A DNA stretch of 64,000 bases from Streptomyces fumigatiscleroticus (GTDB lineage Bacteria > Actinomycetota > Actinomycetes > Streptomycetales > Streptomycetaceae). Below are positions 23,591 to 32,796 of the stretch, piece by piece (the first letter of the stretch is position 1; each line of letters opens with the position of its first letter). The notes below the pieces were generated by a model. The model was not told where the DNA came from. It saw only the letters and a program-made list of their open reading frames with translations, and ran no database searches. Location of the stretch: positions 434,001 through 498,000 of the forward strand of contig NZ_BMQF01000001.1 of assembly GCF_014647975.1 (NCBI RefSeq), read 5' to 3'. A program made the position numbers and the translations under genes.

Positions 23591-23614
23591 GTACCGCTCG
23601 GGTACTGGATCGTA
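23591..23614 (-). promoter_or_regulatory. Probable autoregulated promoter of the toxin-antitoxin pair
   Basis: On the minus strand TACGAT (23614-23609) fits a -10 hexamer. It is followed by an inverted repeat GTACC/GGTAC with 5-nt spacer (23591-23605) overlapping the expected transcription start, 10 bp before ATG 23581. This is a typical arrangement for RHH antitoxin repression. The -35 element is not clear. Confidence 0.42.
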
Positions 23615-23693
23615 AATACGGCCAGGTCAGGCAGCGATCACAGCGGTACCCCGGTCGCCGGTCGGCGGCCGGGGTACGGGTGCGGCGGAAGTG

Positions 23694-25937
23694 TCAGGCC
23701 TGGTCCGCCACGAAGGACGCCAGACGGGCCAGGGCCGCGTTCCAGTTGATGGTGTGCTCGTTGGTCGACCAGGACTGGATGTCGTCGATGTAGCAGAACT
23801 GGCCGGTGCAGCCCTGGAGCAGGCTCTGGGCGTAGGGGTCCTGGATGCCGGAGTTCGGGCCGCCGGCCAGGGTGCCGGCGGGCGGGTTCGGCAGCTGGGG
23901 GTCGAGCTGGTGGGCGTACCAGCGGCTGTGCTGGTTGTGCGCGGCGACCTCGCCGTAGCCGGTGACGTAGGAGATGTTCAGGGCGTTGCGGCCCAGGACG
24001 TAGTCCATGGTCTCGACGGCGCCGTCACGGTACTTCGCGGCCCCGCTGATGTCGTACGCGGAGGCCAGCACGACCGCGTTGTTCAGGACCTGGGCGTTGG
24101 AGCCCCAGTCGTAGCGGTTGCCCTCGGGGGCGTACGGCATGCCGTAGGGCTGGGACCTCAGCGTGGTCAGGTAGCGGTCGGCGCCCTTCAGGACGGAGCG
24201 GCGCACCGCGTCCCGGCCGGGCAGCCGGCTCGGCACGGTGGCCAGGTCGAGCCGCGCGGCGGCGGCCGTGCGCGCCCAGTCCAGGCCGAGGGGCCCGAAG
24301 ATGTCGGCGGTGTGCACCGGGGAGGCGAGGATCCGCTCCTGGTACTGCTTCTCCCCCGTGGTGAGGTACAGCTCGGCCGCCGCCCAGTAGAACTCGTCGG
24401 TCACGTCGTTGTCGGCGTAGGTGCCGCCGCCGATGCCGTCGCTCTCGGACGCGTACACGTCGGGGTGCGCCTCGGCGGCCGCCCAGGCCTTGCGCGCGGC
24501 CGTGAGCGCCCGGTCGGCGAAGGCCCGGTCGTAGGGCCGGTAGAGACGGGCCGCCTGCGCGGCGGTCGCCGCCAGGTTCAGGGTCGCCGCGGTGGTCGGC
24601 GGGTGCAGCTCGCGTTTCTGCGGGTCGTCGCTGGGCAGCAGCGGCAGCCCGGTCCACTGCTCGTCGTGGATCTTGTGGTGGGCCATGCCGGCCAGCGGCT
24701 GCCCGTCCGGCACCTGCATCTTCAGCAGGAACTCCAGCTCCCAGCGGGCCTCGTCCAGGACGTCCGGCACCTTGTTGCCGCTCTCCGGGAGGGCGAGCGT
24801 GCGGTCGCCCAGCTTCGCCGGCCGTCCGGTGCGGGCGTGCAGCGCGCGCTCGTAGGTGCTGAGCAGCTCCCAGGTGGAGATGCCGCCGTTGACGACGTAC
24901 TTGCCGTGGTCGCCGGCGTCGTACCAGCCGCCGCTGACGTCGAGGGTGTAGTCGCACACGCCGGGCTGGCAGGGCACGTCGCCGTCGCCCTGGTTGGGCG
25001 CCACGCCGACGTGACCGGCCGGGCGGGCGTAGCCGGGACGCAGGTCGTCGCGGATCTCGATGCCGCTGCGCTGCGTGTAGTAGTACTTCAGCGAGTCCAG
25101 CCGCAGGCGCTCATAGGCGCCGGCGCCGATGTCGAAGGGCCGGCTGGTCTCGCCGTCGACGGCCAGGGTCAGGCCCTCGCCGCCCTTGCGGTAGGCGCCG
25201 AAGTCGATGGTGTGGACGTTCTGCCCGGAGGAGGCGTCGACGCCGCGCGGCACGGTCCAGCCGTGCGCGACCACGCCGCCGCCGGAGTTCCTCAGCTGCC
25301 ACGGCAGCCGCTCGGTGGCGTCGGTGACCAGGGTGGCGTTCTTCGGCCCGGAGGGCAGATAGCCGACCTGGTTGACGCGGACCCGGGGCCCGGTGTCGGG
25401 CTCGTACGGCTCCGGCGTCACCCCGCCCAGCAGCGACACGTCGTCCAGGCAGAACCGCCAGGCGTCGGCGCTGCCGCCGAGCTGGAAGCCGACCTGGCCC
25501 TGGGCGGTGTCGACGGGCGAGGTGAACGTGTACGTGTAGGTGTTGCCGGAGACGCTGAGCTCCGGGCTGACCTCGTAGTAGGTGTCGTACGGCGACACCG
25601 CCAGGCCCACGATCGCCCGGACCACGTGTCCCTGGGGCGAGCCGGTGGCGGTGAAGGAGAACCGGTACGACTCGCCCTCGACCAGGGCGATGTCGTTCTG
25701 GCCGACGATCGCGTCCCAGCGGTTGGCGGTGCCGCCGGGGACGTCGGCGCAGAGGCGGCCGTCCGTCGCGCCCGCGGTGACGTTGCTCGTGGTCCACCAG
25801 GGATCGGTACCGGTGTCGAAGGTGCCGTTCCTGACCTGCTCGACCTCGTCGGCACCGGCCGGGGCGGCGGGCAGCGCGGTGAGGGCCGCCGCCAGCAGCG
25901 CCGTCAGGGGCAGCAGGGCGGTCTTGCGTCTTTTCAC
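23694..25937 (-). CDS. Secreted GH9 endoglucanase (cellulase) with N-terminal CBM
   Basis: A 747-aa secreted enzyme hydrolysing beta-1,4-glucans. GTG 25937 follows GAGGAG by 7 nt and starts a signal peptide ([29 protein letters not shown]). Domains: a CBM4/9-like carbohydrate-binding module (about 35-175, [12 protein letters not shown] start), an Ig-like GH9 N-domain (about 185-275, [13 protein letters not shown]), and the (alpha/alpha)6 catalytic domain. Catalytic Asp340 and Asp343 lie in [10 protein letters not shown], and the acid Glu727 lies in TNEHTINWN near the C-terminus. The length is typical for GH9 with CBM4 and Ig-like modules. A CebR-type operator lies 52 bp upstream. Confidence 0.95.
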   Translation of the reverse strand: MKRRKTALLPLTALLAAALTALPAAPAGADEVEQVRNGTFDTGTDPWWTTSNVTAGATDGRLCADVPGGTANRWDAIVGQNDIALVEGESYRFSFTATGSPQGHVVRAIVGLAVSPYDTYYEVSPELSVSGNTYTYTFTSPVDTAQGQVGFQLGGSADAWRFCLDDVSLLGGVTPEPYEPDTGPRVRVNQVGYLPSGPKNATLVTDATERLPWQLRNSGGGVVAHGWTVPRGVDASSGQNVHTIDFGAYRKGGEGLTLAVDGETSRPFDIGAGAYERLRLDSLKYYYTQRSGIEIRDDLRPGYARPAGHVGVAPNQGDGDVPCQPGVCDYTLDVSGGWYDAGDHGKYVVNGGISTWELLSTYERALHARTGRPAKLGDRTLALPESGNKVPDVLDEARWELEFLLKMQVPDGQPLAGMAHHKIHDEQWTGLPLLPSDDPQKRELHPPTTAATLNLAATAAQAARLYRPYDRAFADRALTAARKAWAAAEAHPDVYASESDGIGGGTYADNDVTDEFYWAAAELYLTTGEKQYQERILASPVHTADIFGPLGLDWARTAAAARLDLATVPSRLPGRDAVRRSVLKGADRYLTTLRSQPYGMPYAPEGNRYDWGSNAQVLNNAVVLASAYDISGAAKYRDGAVETMDYVLGRNALNISYVTGYGEVAAHNQHSRWYAHQLDPQLPNPPAGTLAGGPNSGIQDPYAQSLLQGCTGQFCYIDDIQSWSTNEHTINWNAALARLASFVADQA

Positions 25938-25989
25938 GTCTGGGCTCCTCGGTGGGAGGTACGGGTGACGCTCCGTGTGCACAAGGTGA

Positions 25990-26003
25990 TGGGAGCGCTC
26001 CCA
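25990..26003 (-). promoter_or_regulatory. CebR-type operator (cellulose regulon)
   Basis: TGGGAGCGCTCCCA is a perfect 14-bp palindrome. It matches the operator bound by the LacI-family repressor CebR, which is released by cellobiose/cellotriose. It lies 52 bp upstream of the GH9 start codon, where a repressor would block transcription. Confidence 0.9.
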
Positions 26004-26046
26004 GATGCGGACGCAGGACATGTTTGTTGCAGGCATGACACCGAGT

Positions 26047-26094
26047 CAACGGTCGGGACAGGAGTGGTCGTTCACCGTCCCGTCCCGACCGTTG
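26047..26094 (-). terminator. Inverted repeat terminator after the GH2 gene
   Basis: Perfect 13-bp arms CAACGGTCGGGAC and GTCCCGACCGTTG are separated by 22 nt. The repeat starts 12 bp beyond the GH2 stop codon. It would separate the GH2 transcript from the CebR-controlled GH9 gene downstream. Confidence 0.75.
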
Positions 26095-26105
26095 GTGTCC
26101 GCGGC

Positions 26106-29100
26106 TCAGACAGCCGGTGTCTCAAGACGACTGATCCGTACCGCGCCCCGTGCCTCGCCGGGGTACCGGCTGGTCAGGGTCAGCCGGATCCGGGAGCCGC
26201 ACAGCGTGCCGAAGGTGATGACCGTCGGCTCGTCGGAGACGGTGGCCCAGTCGGTCTCCGCGTCCTCGGCCGTCCGCCAGGCGCGGCCGTCCCAGACGGC
26301 CACCTCCACCGCCGCGGGCAGACTGTGGGCCGCGTCGACGGTGAAGGAGACCTCCACCCGGCCGAAGCCGCGGCGCCGCCCGTGGTCGACCGAGATCCAG
26401 TCCTCGGCGCGGGCCCCGTCGAAGGCGGGCAGCAGGGCCGTGGCCGCCTTGGTGAAACCGTTGGACCAGCCGGTCGCCGGGTCGCCGTCGAGCACGGCGG
26501 CCGGAAGGGTGTCCGGCCGGCCGGAGTAACTGGCGTCCGCGCCGGGGTGGCCGGCGGGCGCCGGGAGGTCCGGCTCGAAGGCGGGCGCCGGGGTGGTGGC
26601 GCGGGAGGCGGCACCGGTGGCGCGCACGGTCGCCGTGTCCGCGCGCAGGCCCCGGGCGCGGGCGGTGACCCGCACCGTGCCCGCCCTGGTGCCGGACCGG
26701 ACGATCGCCAGGGCCTTGCCGTGGAAGGCGGTACGGGTACTGGCCTGGTAGCGCTCGGCGCTCTCCTGGCGGCCGTTGTCGAGCCCGGCGAGCGAGCCGC
26801 CCGTCACCTCGAAGGAGATCAGGTGCTCGGCGTCGGGCACCACCACGCCGTGCCGGTCGACCACCTCGGCGGTGACGAAGACCAGGGAACGGCCGTCCGC
26901 GGCGAGGGAAGTGCGGTCGGGCGTCAGCCGGACCGCGTACGGCTGCCCGGCCGTGCGCAGCACGTCGGTGGCGACCGTCCTGCCGTCCCGCCGCGCGACG
27001 GCCTTCAGCTCGCCCGGCTCGAAGGGCACCTTCCAGGTGAGGTGGAGCTTGCCCGCGCTGCCGTTCGGGCTGGTGTAACTGCCCGGCCAGGGGCCGTCGG
27101 TGAAGGTCTTGTCGTCGCCGGTCGCCTCGGTGGTCTCCAGGTACGTCCGCCCGTCGGCGGTCTTCTTGGTGTCGAATCCGCGTACGCCCAGGGACCTGCC
27201 GTTGAGGAACAGCTCCACGGTGCCGACGTTGGCGTACGCCCAGACCTCGACCGTGTCCCCCTCCTCGTGGTTCCAGCTCATCGGCACCAGGTGGACCATC
27301 GGCTCGTCCGTCCACTGGCTGCGGAAGAGGTGGTACATGTCCTTGGGGAAGCCGGCGGTGTCGACCGCGCCGAAGAAGGAGGCCTTCACCGGGAAGACGT
27401 CGTACGGCGTGGGCTCGCCGATGTAGTCGATGCCGGACCACAGGAACTGCCCCGCGAACCACTCGCGGTCCCGGTCCTTCTTGTGGCCGTACTCGCCGCT
27501 CATGGTCCAGGAGGCGAGGTTGTTGTCGTAGGACGACGTGGCCCGCCTGCCCGGGGTGTGGTTCTCGCCGGTGTTGAGATGCTCGGGCTCCTGGTAGGTG
27601 CCGCGGGTGGAGGTCTGCGAGGACGACTCCGACTCGAAGAGGAACAGGTGCGGGTAGGCCTCGTGCAGGGCGTCCACCGACTTGGCGGTGTTGTAGTTCA
27701 GGCCCAGCCCGTCCAGCTTGGCCAGCATCAGATCGGCCGCGGAGCCCTTGGCGGGCAGGCGCCGGTACTTGTCGGAGCCGATGACCAGCGGGCGGGTGTC
27801 GTCGGCGGCCTTGATCGCGGCGATGATCCGGTCGGCCATGGCCAGACCGGCGGTGGAGGTGGAGTCGGGGATCTCGTTGCCGATGGACCACATCACCACG
27901 GCGGGCGAGTTGCGGGCGGCGAGCACCATCTCGGTGGCGTCCTTCTCGCACCACTCGTCGAAGAAGCGGCCGTAGTCGTAGCGGTTCTTGCCGGTGCGCC
28001 AGCAGTCGAAGGCCTCCACCAGCATGACGATGCCGAGGTTCTCGCAGATCTCGATCATCTCGGGCGAGGGCGGGTTGTGGGAGGTCCGGAAGGCGTTGAC
28101 GCCCATCGACTTCATGATCGTCATCTGGCGGCGGATCGCGTCGGCGCTGACGGCCGCGCCGAGGGCGCCGAGGTCGTGGTGGAGGTCGACGCCCTTGATC
28201 TTGCTGTGGATGCCGTTGAGGGAGAAGCCCTCGTCCGGGTCGATGCGGAAGGTGCGGATGCCGAAGGGGGTGCGATACGTGTCGACGGTCCGGCCGCCGA
28301 CGCGGAGTTCGGTGTGCAGGGTGTAGCGGTGCGGGTCGGTGAAGTCCCACCGGCGGGGCCCGTCGACGGTGAGCTCGTGGGTCTCGGTGTGCTCCCCCTC
28401 GACGGCGGCCGTGGAGGCGGCGCGGGCCACCGTGCGGCCGTCCGCGTCCCGCACGGTGGATCTGATCTCGACCCGGCGCGCGGTGCCCGACTCGTTCAGC
28501 ACGGTGGTGCGCACCCGGACCAGGGCCCGCTCGTCGGTGATCTTCGGGGTCGTGACATACGTGCCCCGGCGGGCCACGTGCACCGGGTCGGTGACGACGA
28601 GCCGGGCCTCGCGGTAGATGCCGCTGCCGGAGTACCAGCGGCTGCTGGGGAGCCGGTTGCGGACCCGGACCGCGAGCACGTTCTCGGTCCGGCCGTCGGT
28701 GTGCACCAGGCCGGTGAGGTCGAGGGCGAACCCGGTGTAGCCGTAGGGGTGGCGGCCCACTTCCGTGCCGTTGCAGTAGACGTACGCGTCCATGTAGACG
28801 CCGTCGAACTCCACCGAGATCCGCTGGCCGGCCCAGGCGGACGGCAGCGTGAAGGCGAGGCGGTACCAGCCCAGGCCGCCCGGGAAGAAGCCGGTGCCGC
28901 TGGTGGTGCCGTGCTCGGTGGTGGGCGTCAGCTCGATGGACCAGTCGTGCGGGACGGCCACCTCGCGCCAGGAGGAGTCGTCGTAGCCGGGCTCGGCCGC
29001 GTCCGCGTAACCGGCCGGGGCCTCGTCGGCCCCCACCGGGTCGGCCAGCGCGAAGCGCCAGCCGTCGCGCAGGGCGACGGTGTGGCGGCCGGTCCCGCCC

Positions 29101-29201
29101 GCCGTCGACTCGCCGGCCCACGCCTCCGGGGCGCCCAGCAGCGCTCCGGCCGTCGGCGCGGCCGCGGAGGCGATCAGAACGGATCTGCGCGTGACCGTCA
29201 T
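26106..29201 (-). CDS. Secreted GH2 beta-galactosidase-like glycoside hydrolase
   Basis: A 1031-aa enzyme with a probable Tat signal (TRRSVLIASAAAPTAGALLG). The N-terminal sugar-binding and Ig-like domains (about 40-310: VPHDWSIEL, GWYRLAF, RHPYGYTGFALDLT) precede the TIM barrel, which has the DGF-like entry and VNAFRTSHNPPSPE. The acid/base Glu443 is in SIGNEIPDS, and the probable nucleophile Glu525 lies in the SESSSQTSTRG block that matches SETxSxxSTRG. Later beta domains and a C-terminal discoidin-like module (about 890-1030) follow. The subgroup contains beta-galactosidases with broad activity, and the exact substrate is unknown. ATG 29201 follows GGGAG. Confidence 0.92.
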   Translation of the reverse strand: MTVTRRSVLIASAAAPTAGALLGAPEAWAGESTAGGTGRHTVALRDGWRFALADPVGADEAPAGYADAAEPGYDDSSWREVAVPHDWSIELTPTTEHGTTSGTGFFPGGLGWYRLAFTLPSAWAGQRISVEFDGVYMDAYVYCNGTEVGRHPYGYTGFALDLTGLVHTDGRTENVLAVRVRNRLPSSRWYSGSGIYREARLVVTDPVHVARRGTYVTTPKITDERALVRVRTTVLNESGTARRVEIRSTVRDADGRTVARAASTAAVEGEHTETHELTVDGPRRWDFTDPHRYTLHTELRVGGRTVDTYRTPFGIRTFRIDPDEGFSLNGIHSKIKGVDLHHDLGALGAAVSADAIRRQMTIMKSMGVNAFRTSHNPPSPEMIEICENLGIVMLVEAFDCWRTGKNRYDYGRFFDEWCEKDATEMVLAARNSPAVVMWSIGNEIPDSTSTAGLAMADRIIAAIKAADDTRPLVIGSDKYRRLPAKGSAADLMLAKLDGLGLNYNTAKSVDALHEAYPHLFLFESESSSQTSTRGTYQEPEHLNTGENHTPGRRATSSYDNNLASWTMSGEYGHKKDRDREWFAGQFLWSGIDYIGEPTPYDVFPVKASFFGAVDTAGFPKDMYHLFRSQWTDEPMVHLVPMSWNHEEGDTVEVWAYANVGTVELFLNGRSLGVRGFDTKKTADGRTYLETTEATGDDKTFTDGPWPGSYTSPNGSAGKLHLTWKVPFEPGELKAVARRDGRTVATDVLRTAGQPYAVRLTPDRTSLAADGRSLVFVTAEVVDRHGVVVPDAEHLISFEVTGGSLAGLDNGRQESAERYQASTRTAFHGKALAIVRSGTRAGTVRVTARARGLRADTATVRATGAASRATTPAPAFEPDLPAPAGHPGADASYSGRPDTLPAAVLDGDPATGWSNGFTKAATALLPAFDGARAEDWISVDHGRRRGFGRVEVSFTVDAAHSLPAAVEVAVWDGRAWRTAEDAETDWATVSDEPTVITFGTLCGSRIRLTLTSRYPGEARGAVRISRLETPAV

Positions 29202-29492
29202 GGCGGCACTCCCTCATGTCAGAGCTCAGAGAAGCATCGGAACTCGACGCATCATCGGGACTCAGAAGCACTCACAATTGATCGTGAACAAACAGAATCT
29301 GACGACGTGCCACACACGGCCGTCAAGAGTGCGGGAACGTACTTCTGTCCCACGGGTCACCACGGCCGGTTTTCCCCGCCCCGGACGGCCCGGTGCCGGG
29401 AGGTCCGGCTCCGCGTGAGGCCGTGGACGCACTAGGCTGGCACTCAAGTGACGCACCTGTTCACTGTGAGTGTGCGCGATGGAGTGACGACG

Positions 29493-31877
29493 ATGAGCCC
29501 GGTCAACCCGTTCGACGACGCGTCAGCGGCCCGGGCCGTCATCGACGACACGGGCACCCTGCTGGCCTGGAACGAGGGCGCGCGGCGGCTGCTGGGCCAC
29601 CGGCCGGACGATGTCGTCGGGCGTCCCGCGGCCGGTCTGCTGGCCGGGGCCGTCGACAGCGCGCCACCCGGCCCCGGCGACGCCCGCTGGAGCGGCACGC
29701 TCGCGCTGCGGCACCGCGACGGGCACACGGTGACCGTATGGGTGCTGGCCCACCGCACCGAAGGCGCCGACGACGGCCCCGGCTGCTGGCTCGCCGTCAC
29801 CCCGCTGGACGCCCCGGACACGGACCGCTCGGAGGACCCGCTGGTCAGGGCCGCCCTGGCCCAGTCGCCCTGCGCCACGATGATCTTCGACGAGCGGCTG
29901 CGGCTGCGCGGCGTCAACGACGCGATGGTCGACCTGATCCGGCTGCCCGCCGACCGCATCCGCGGCCTGAAACCCACCGACCTGGGCGTCCGGCCGCAGA
30001 ACGCGGAGTTCGAGGAGCGGCTGCGCCAGGTGCTCGGCACCGGCCGGCGGGACGACATGCAGACGTATCTGAAGGCGGCCGGCGAGAGCCGTGCGCATGC
30101 CTGGCTGGCCCGGATCGCGCCGCTGACGGACGCCGCGGGACAGGTGCGCGGGGTCTGCGTGACCGCCCACGACTTCACCGAGCAGCACCTCGCCCGGGAA
30201 CGGCTGCTCCTGGTCAACGAGGCCAGCGTGCGCATCGGCACCACCCTCGACGTCACCCGCACGGCCGAGGAACTGGCGGAGGTGTGCGTGCCCGCGCTCG
30301 CCGACTTCGTCAGCGTCGACCTGCTCGATCCGCAGCCGCCCGGCACCGAACCCGGCGGAGCACCGGCCACGCCGGTCGGCCTGCGGCGGGCGGCGCACCG
30401 CTCCGTCCACCCGGGCAGCCCCGAGCCGGTGGTCAAGCCCGGGCAGCTGGACCGCTACCCGGCCGGCTCCCCGCAGGCCGACTCCCTGACCGCGGGCCGC
30501 ACGGTGGTGGCCCCCGTCCCGTCCGACACGCTGCGGCGCTGGCTCAGCTGGGACAGCGAACGGTTCCGGCGGATCGCGCGGTACGGCGTCCACTCCACGA
30601 TGTCCGTCCCGCTCCAGGCCCGCGGCACCACCCTCGGCGTCGCGGTCTTCACCCGCTTCCGGCACCCGGACGCGTTCACCCACGACGACGTGCTGCTGGC
30701 CGAGGAGGTCACGGCCCGCGCCGCCGTCTGCATCGACAACGCCCGCCGCTACTCCCGCGAACGCGAGGCGACCCTGGCCCTCCAGCGCAGTCTGCTGCCC
30801 CGCACCCTGCCGCGGACCGCCGCGGTCGAGGCGGCCTCCCGCTATCTGCCGGCGGCGCGCTCCGGCGTGGGCGGCGACTGGTTCGACGTGATCCCGCTGT
30901 CCGGGATGCGGGTCGCCCTGGTCGTCGGGGAGGTCGTCGGGCACGGCATCCAGGCCTCGGCCACCATGGGCCGGCTGCGCACCGCCGTACGCACCCTGGC
31001 CGACATCGACCTGGCCCCCGACGAGCTGCTCACCCACCTCGACGACCTGGTGGTCCATCTGTCCGGGGAGTCCGGCGGCGACGCCGGCACCGGCGAGGTC
31101 GGCGCGAGCTGCCTGTACGCCGTGTACGACCCGGTCTCGCGGCGCTGCACGCTCGCCCGGGCCGGGCATCCCCCGCCCGTCGTGCTCCCGCCGGGCGGCA
31201 CGCCCCGCAGGCTCCAGCTGCCCGCCGGTCCGCCGCTGGGCATGGGCGGGCTGCCGTTCGAGGCCGCCGAGTTCGACGTCGCCGAGGGCACGGTGCTGGC
31301 GTTCTACACCGACGGTCTGGTCGGGGGGCCGGAGCGGGACGCCGACGCCGGTCACGCCCTGCTGTGCGAGGCCCTGTCGGCCCACTCGGACTCCCTGGAC
31401 GAGATCGGCGACCACGTGCTGCACGCCCTGCTGCCGCCGGGCGGCGCCCCGGACGACGTGGCGCTGCTGCTGGCCCGCACCCGGGGACTGCCCGCCGCCC
31501 AGGTCGCCACCTGGGACATCCCCGCCGACCCGGCGCTGGTCGCGCCCATCCGCAGGCAGGTGCTGGACCAGCTGTCCGCCTGGCGGCTGGAGGAGGCCGC
31601 GTTCACCGCCGAACTGGTGGTGAGCGAGCTGGTCACCAACGCCATCCGGTACGGCGCCCCGCCCATCCGGCTGCGACTGATCCACGACACGACCACGCTG
31701 ATCTGCGAGGTGTCCGACACCAGCCACACGGCCCCGCATCTGCGCCGCGCCCGGACCTGGGACGAGGGCGGGCGCGGTCTGCTGCTGGTGGCCCAGCTCA
31801 CCGAGCGCTGGGGCAGCCGGCACACGGCCGAGGGCAAGACCATCTGGGCGGAGACGGCGCTGCTCGCCGAGGAGTGA
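29493..31877 (+). CDS. PAS-PAS-GAF SpoIIE-type phosphatase with ATPase domain
   Basis: A 794-aa regulator: PAS (about 10-105), second PAS (about 120-245, LAQSPCATMIFDERLRL), GAF (about 255-420), PP2C phosphatase (about 430-640) and HATPase_c (about 665-790). ATG 29493 with GGAG at 8 nt is preferred over GTG 29448. The phosphatase has GVGGDWFDVIP, but the second metal motif reads VVGEVVGHG, with Glu where Asp is usual (GDVxGHG). FYTDGLV and PDDVALLLAR are intact. The ATPase has SELVTNAIRYG and EGGRGLLLV. Like the protein at 1869 it probably acts on STAS antagonists. The gene is divergent from the GH2 gene; the 290-bp gap contains direct repeats (CATCGG..ACTC) but no clear promoter. Confidence 0.9.
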   Translation: MSPVNPFDDASAARAVIDDTGTLLAWNEGARRLLGHRPDDVVGRPAAGLLAGAVDSAPPGPGDARWSGTLALRHRDGHTVTVWVLAHRTEGADDGPGCWLAVTPLDAPDTDRSEDPLVRAALAQSPCATMIFDERLRLRGVNDAMVDLIRLPADRIRGLKPTDLGVRPQNAEFEERLRQVLGTGRRDDMQTYLKAAGESRAHAWLARIAPLTDAAGQVRGVCVTAHDFTEQHLARERLLLVNEASVRIGTTLDVTRTAEELAEVCVPALADFVSVDLLDPQPPGTEPGGAPATPVGLRRAAHRSVHPGSPEPVVKPGQLDRYPAGSPQADSLTAGRTVVAPVPSDTLRRWLSWDSERFRRIARYGVHSTMSVPLQARGTTLGVAVFTRFRHPDAFTHDDVLLAEEVTARAAVCIDNARRYSREREATLALQRSLLPRTLPRTAAVEAASRYLPAARSGVGGDWFDVIPLSGMRVALVVGEVVGHGIQASATMGRLRTAVRTLADIDLAPDELLTHLDDLVVHLSGESGGDAGTGEVGASCLYAVYDPVSRRCTLARAGHPPPVVLPPGGTPRRLQLPAGPPLGMGGLPFEAAEFDVAEGTVLAFYTDGLVGGPERDADAGHALLCEALSAHSDSLDEIGDHVLHALLPPGGAPDDVALLLARTRGLPAAQVATWDIPADPALVAPIRRQVLDQLSAWRLEEAAFTAELVVSELVTNAIRYGAPPIRLRLIHDTTTLICEVSDTSHTAPHLRRARTWDEGGRGLLLVAQLTERWGSRHTAEGKTIWAETALLAEE

Positions 31878-32007
31878 ACGCCCCGTGCTCCCGCTCGTCC
31901 CCGGGCGGCCGTTTGCCTGCCGCGCACTCCGGACACTCGTCAAAGGGCATGGGGGGCCGCGGCGTTCGCGGCGGCCGCGTGCGACGACCCTCCAGGAGGG
32001 GAGAACC

Positions 32008-32706
32008 ATGGCGAACACGTCCCGCTCCAGGCGGCGGGCGGCCCTGCTCACGAGCGCGGTGGCGGCGCTCGGTCTGCTGACCGCCTGCGGCGACGACACC
32101 GGCGACGGCACGGCGGGCGTCCCGCAGCAGCCCGCCGCGGCCTCCCGCACCGGCACCGGTCCCGGCGGCCTCCCGTCGGGCAGCGCCCCGCAGGCCACCC
32201 CCGCCCCCCGGAACACCGCCTCGCAGGAGACCGCCGCGTCGGCGTCGGCGAGCCGCGCGGCGCCGTCCGCCGCCCGCGAGCGGACCGGCGGCCGCTGCCA
32301 CACCAGTGAACTCCGCGCGTCCGTGGGCCGCCTCGACCCGGGGGCGGGGCAGCGCAACTTCCCGGTCGTCCTGACCAATGTCTCCGACCGCACCTGCACC
32401 CTGCACGGCTATCCGGGCGCCGCCTTCGTCGACGCCTCGGGTGCCCAGCTGGGCCCGGACCCCGTGCGCTCCCCCGGCACGGCGACGACCGTCGAGGTGG
32501 CCCCGGGCCGGAGCGCGTGGGCCGGACTGTCGTACGCCGATCCGCAGATCAGCGGGGCCCGCGGCGCCACCCCGGCGGCGCTGCTCGTCACCCCGCCGGA
32601 CGAGCGGAGCTCGCTGAAGGTCAGGTGGACGGACGGCGCGGTGCCCGTGGGCGGCAACGCGTCCTCGGTCAGGCTCACGGTGCTGAGCGAGGGCACCGGC
32701 CCCTGA
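32008..32706 (+). CDS. DUF4232 lipoprotein
   Basis: This 232-aa lipoprotein begins after a strong AGGAGGGGAG. The lipobox is LLTACGDD, with Cys27 as the lipidated residue. A Ser/Ala/Pro-rich linker (about 30-90) leads to a DUF4232 domain (about 95-230), marked by FPVVLTNVSDRTCTLHGYPG. The domain resembles Ig-like folds; its function in actinomycetes is unknown. The protein is anchored on the outer face of the membrane. It is the next plus-strand gene after the phosphatase (130-bp gap). Confidence 0.9.
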   Translation: MANTSRSRRRAALLTSAVAALGLLTACGDDTGDGTAGVPQQPAAASRTGTGPGGLPSGSAPQATPAPRNTASQETAASASASRAAPSAARERTGGRCHTSELRASVGRLDPGAGQRNFPVVLTNVSDRTCTLHGYPGAAFVDASGAQLGPDPVRSPGTATTVEVAPGRSAWAGLSYADPQISGARGATPAALLVTPPDERSSLKVRWTDGAVPVGGNASSVRLTVLSEGTGP

Positions 32707-32796
32707 CGTCCCGGCGCCGCGCTCACCCGTAGGGACCCGTGCGGTGCGAGCGGCACGCGCCCGGAGGAGTGCCGTACCGCTCGGCGAAGACCCGGT

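Noticed and set aside
23691-29435. 1900-codon plus-strand open frame
   Set aside because: It is antisense to the GH9 and GH2 genes across both of them and the gap, with Gly/Val/Arg-rich composition and no motif.
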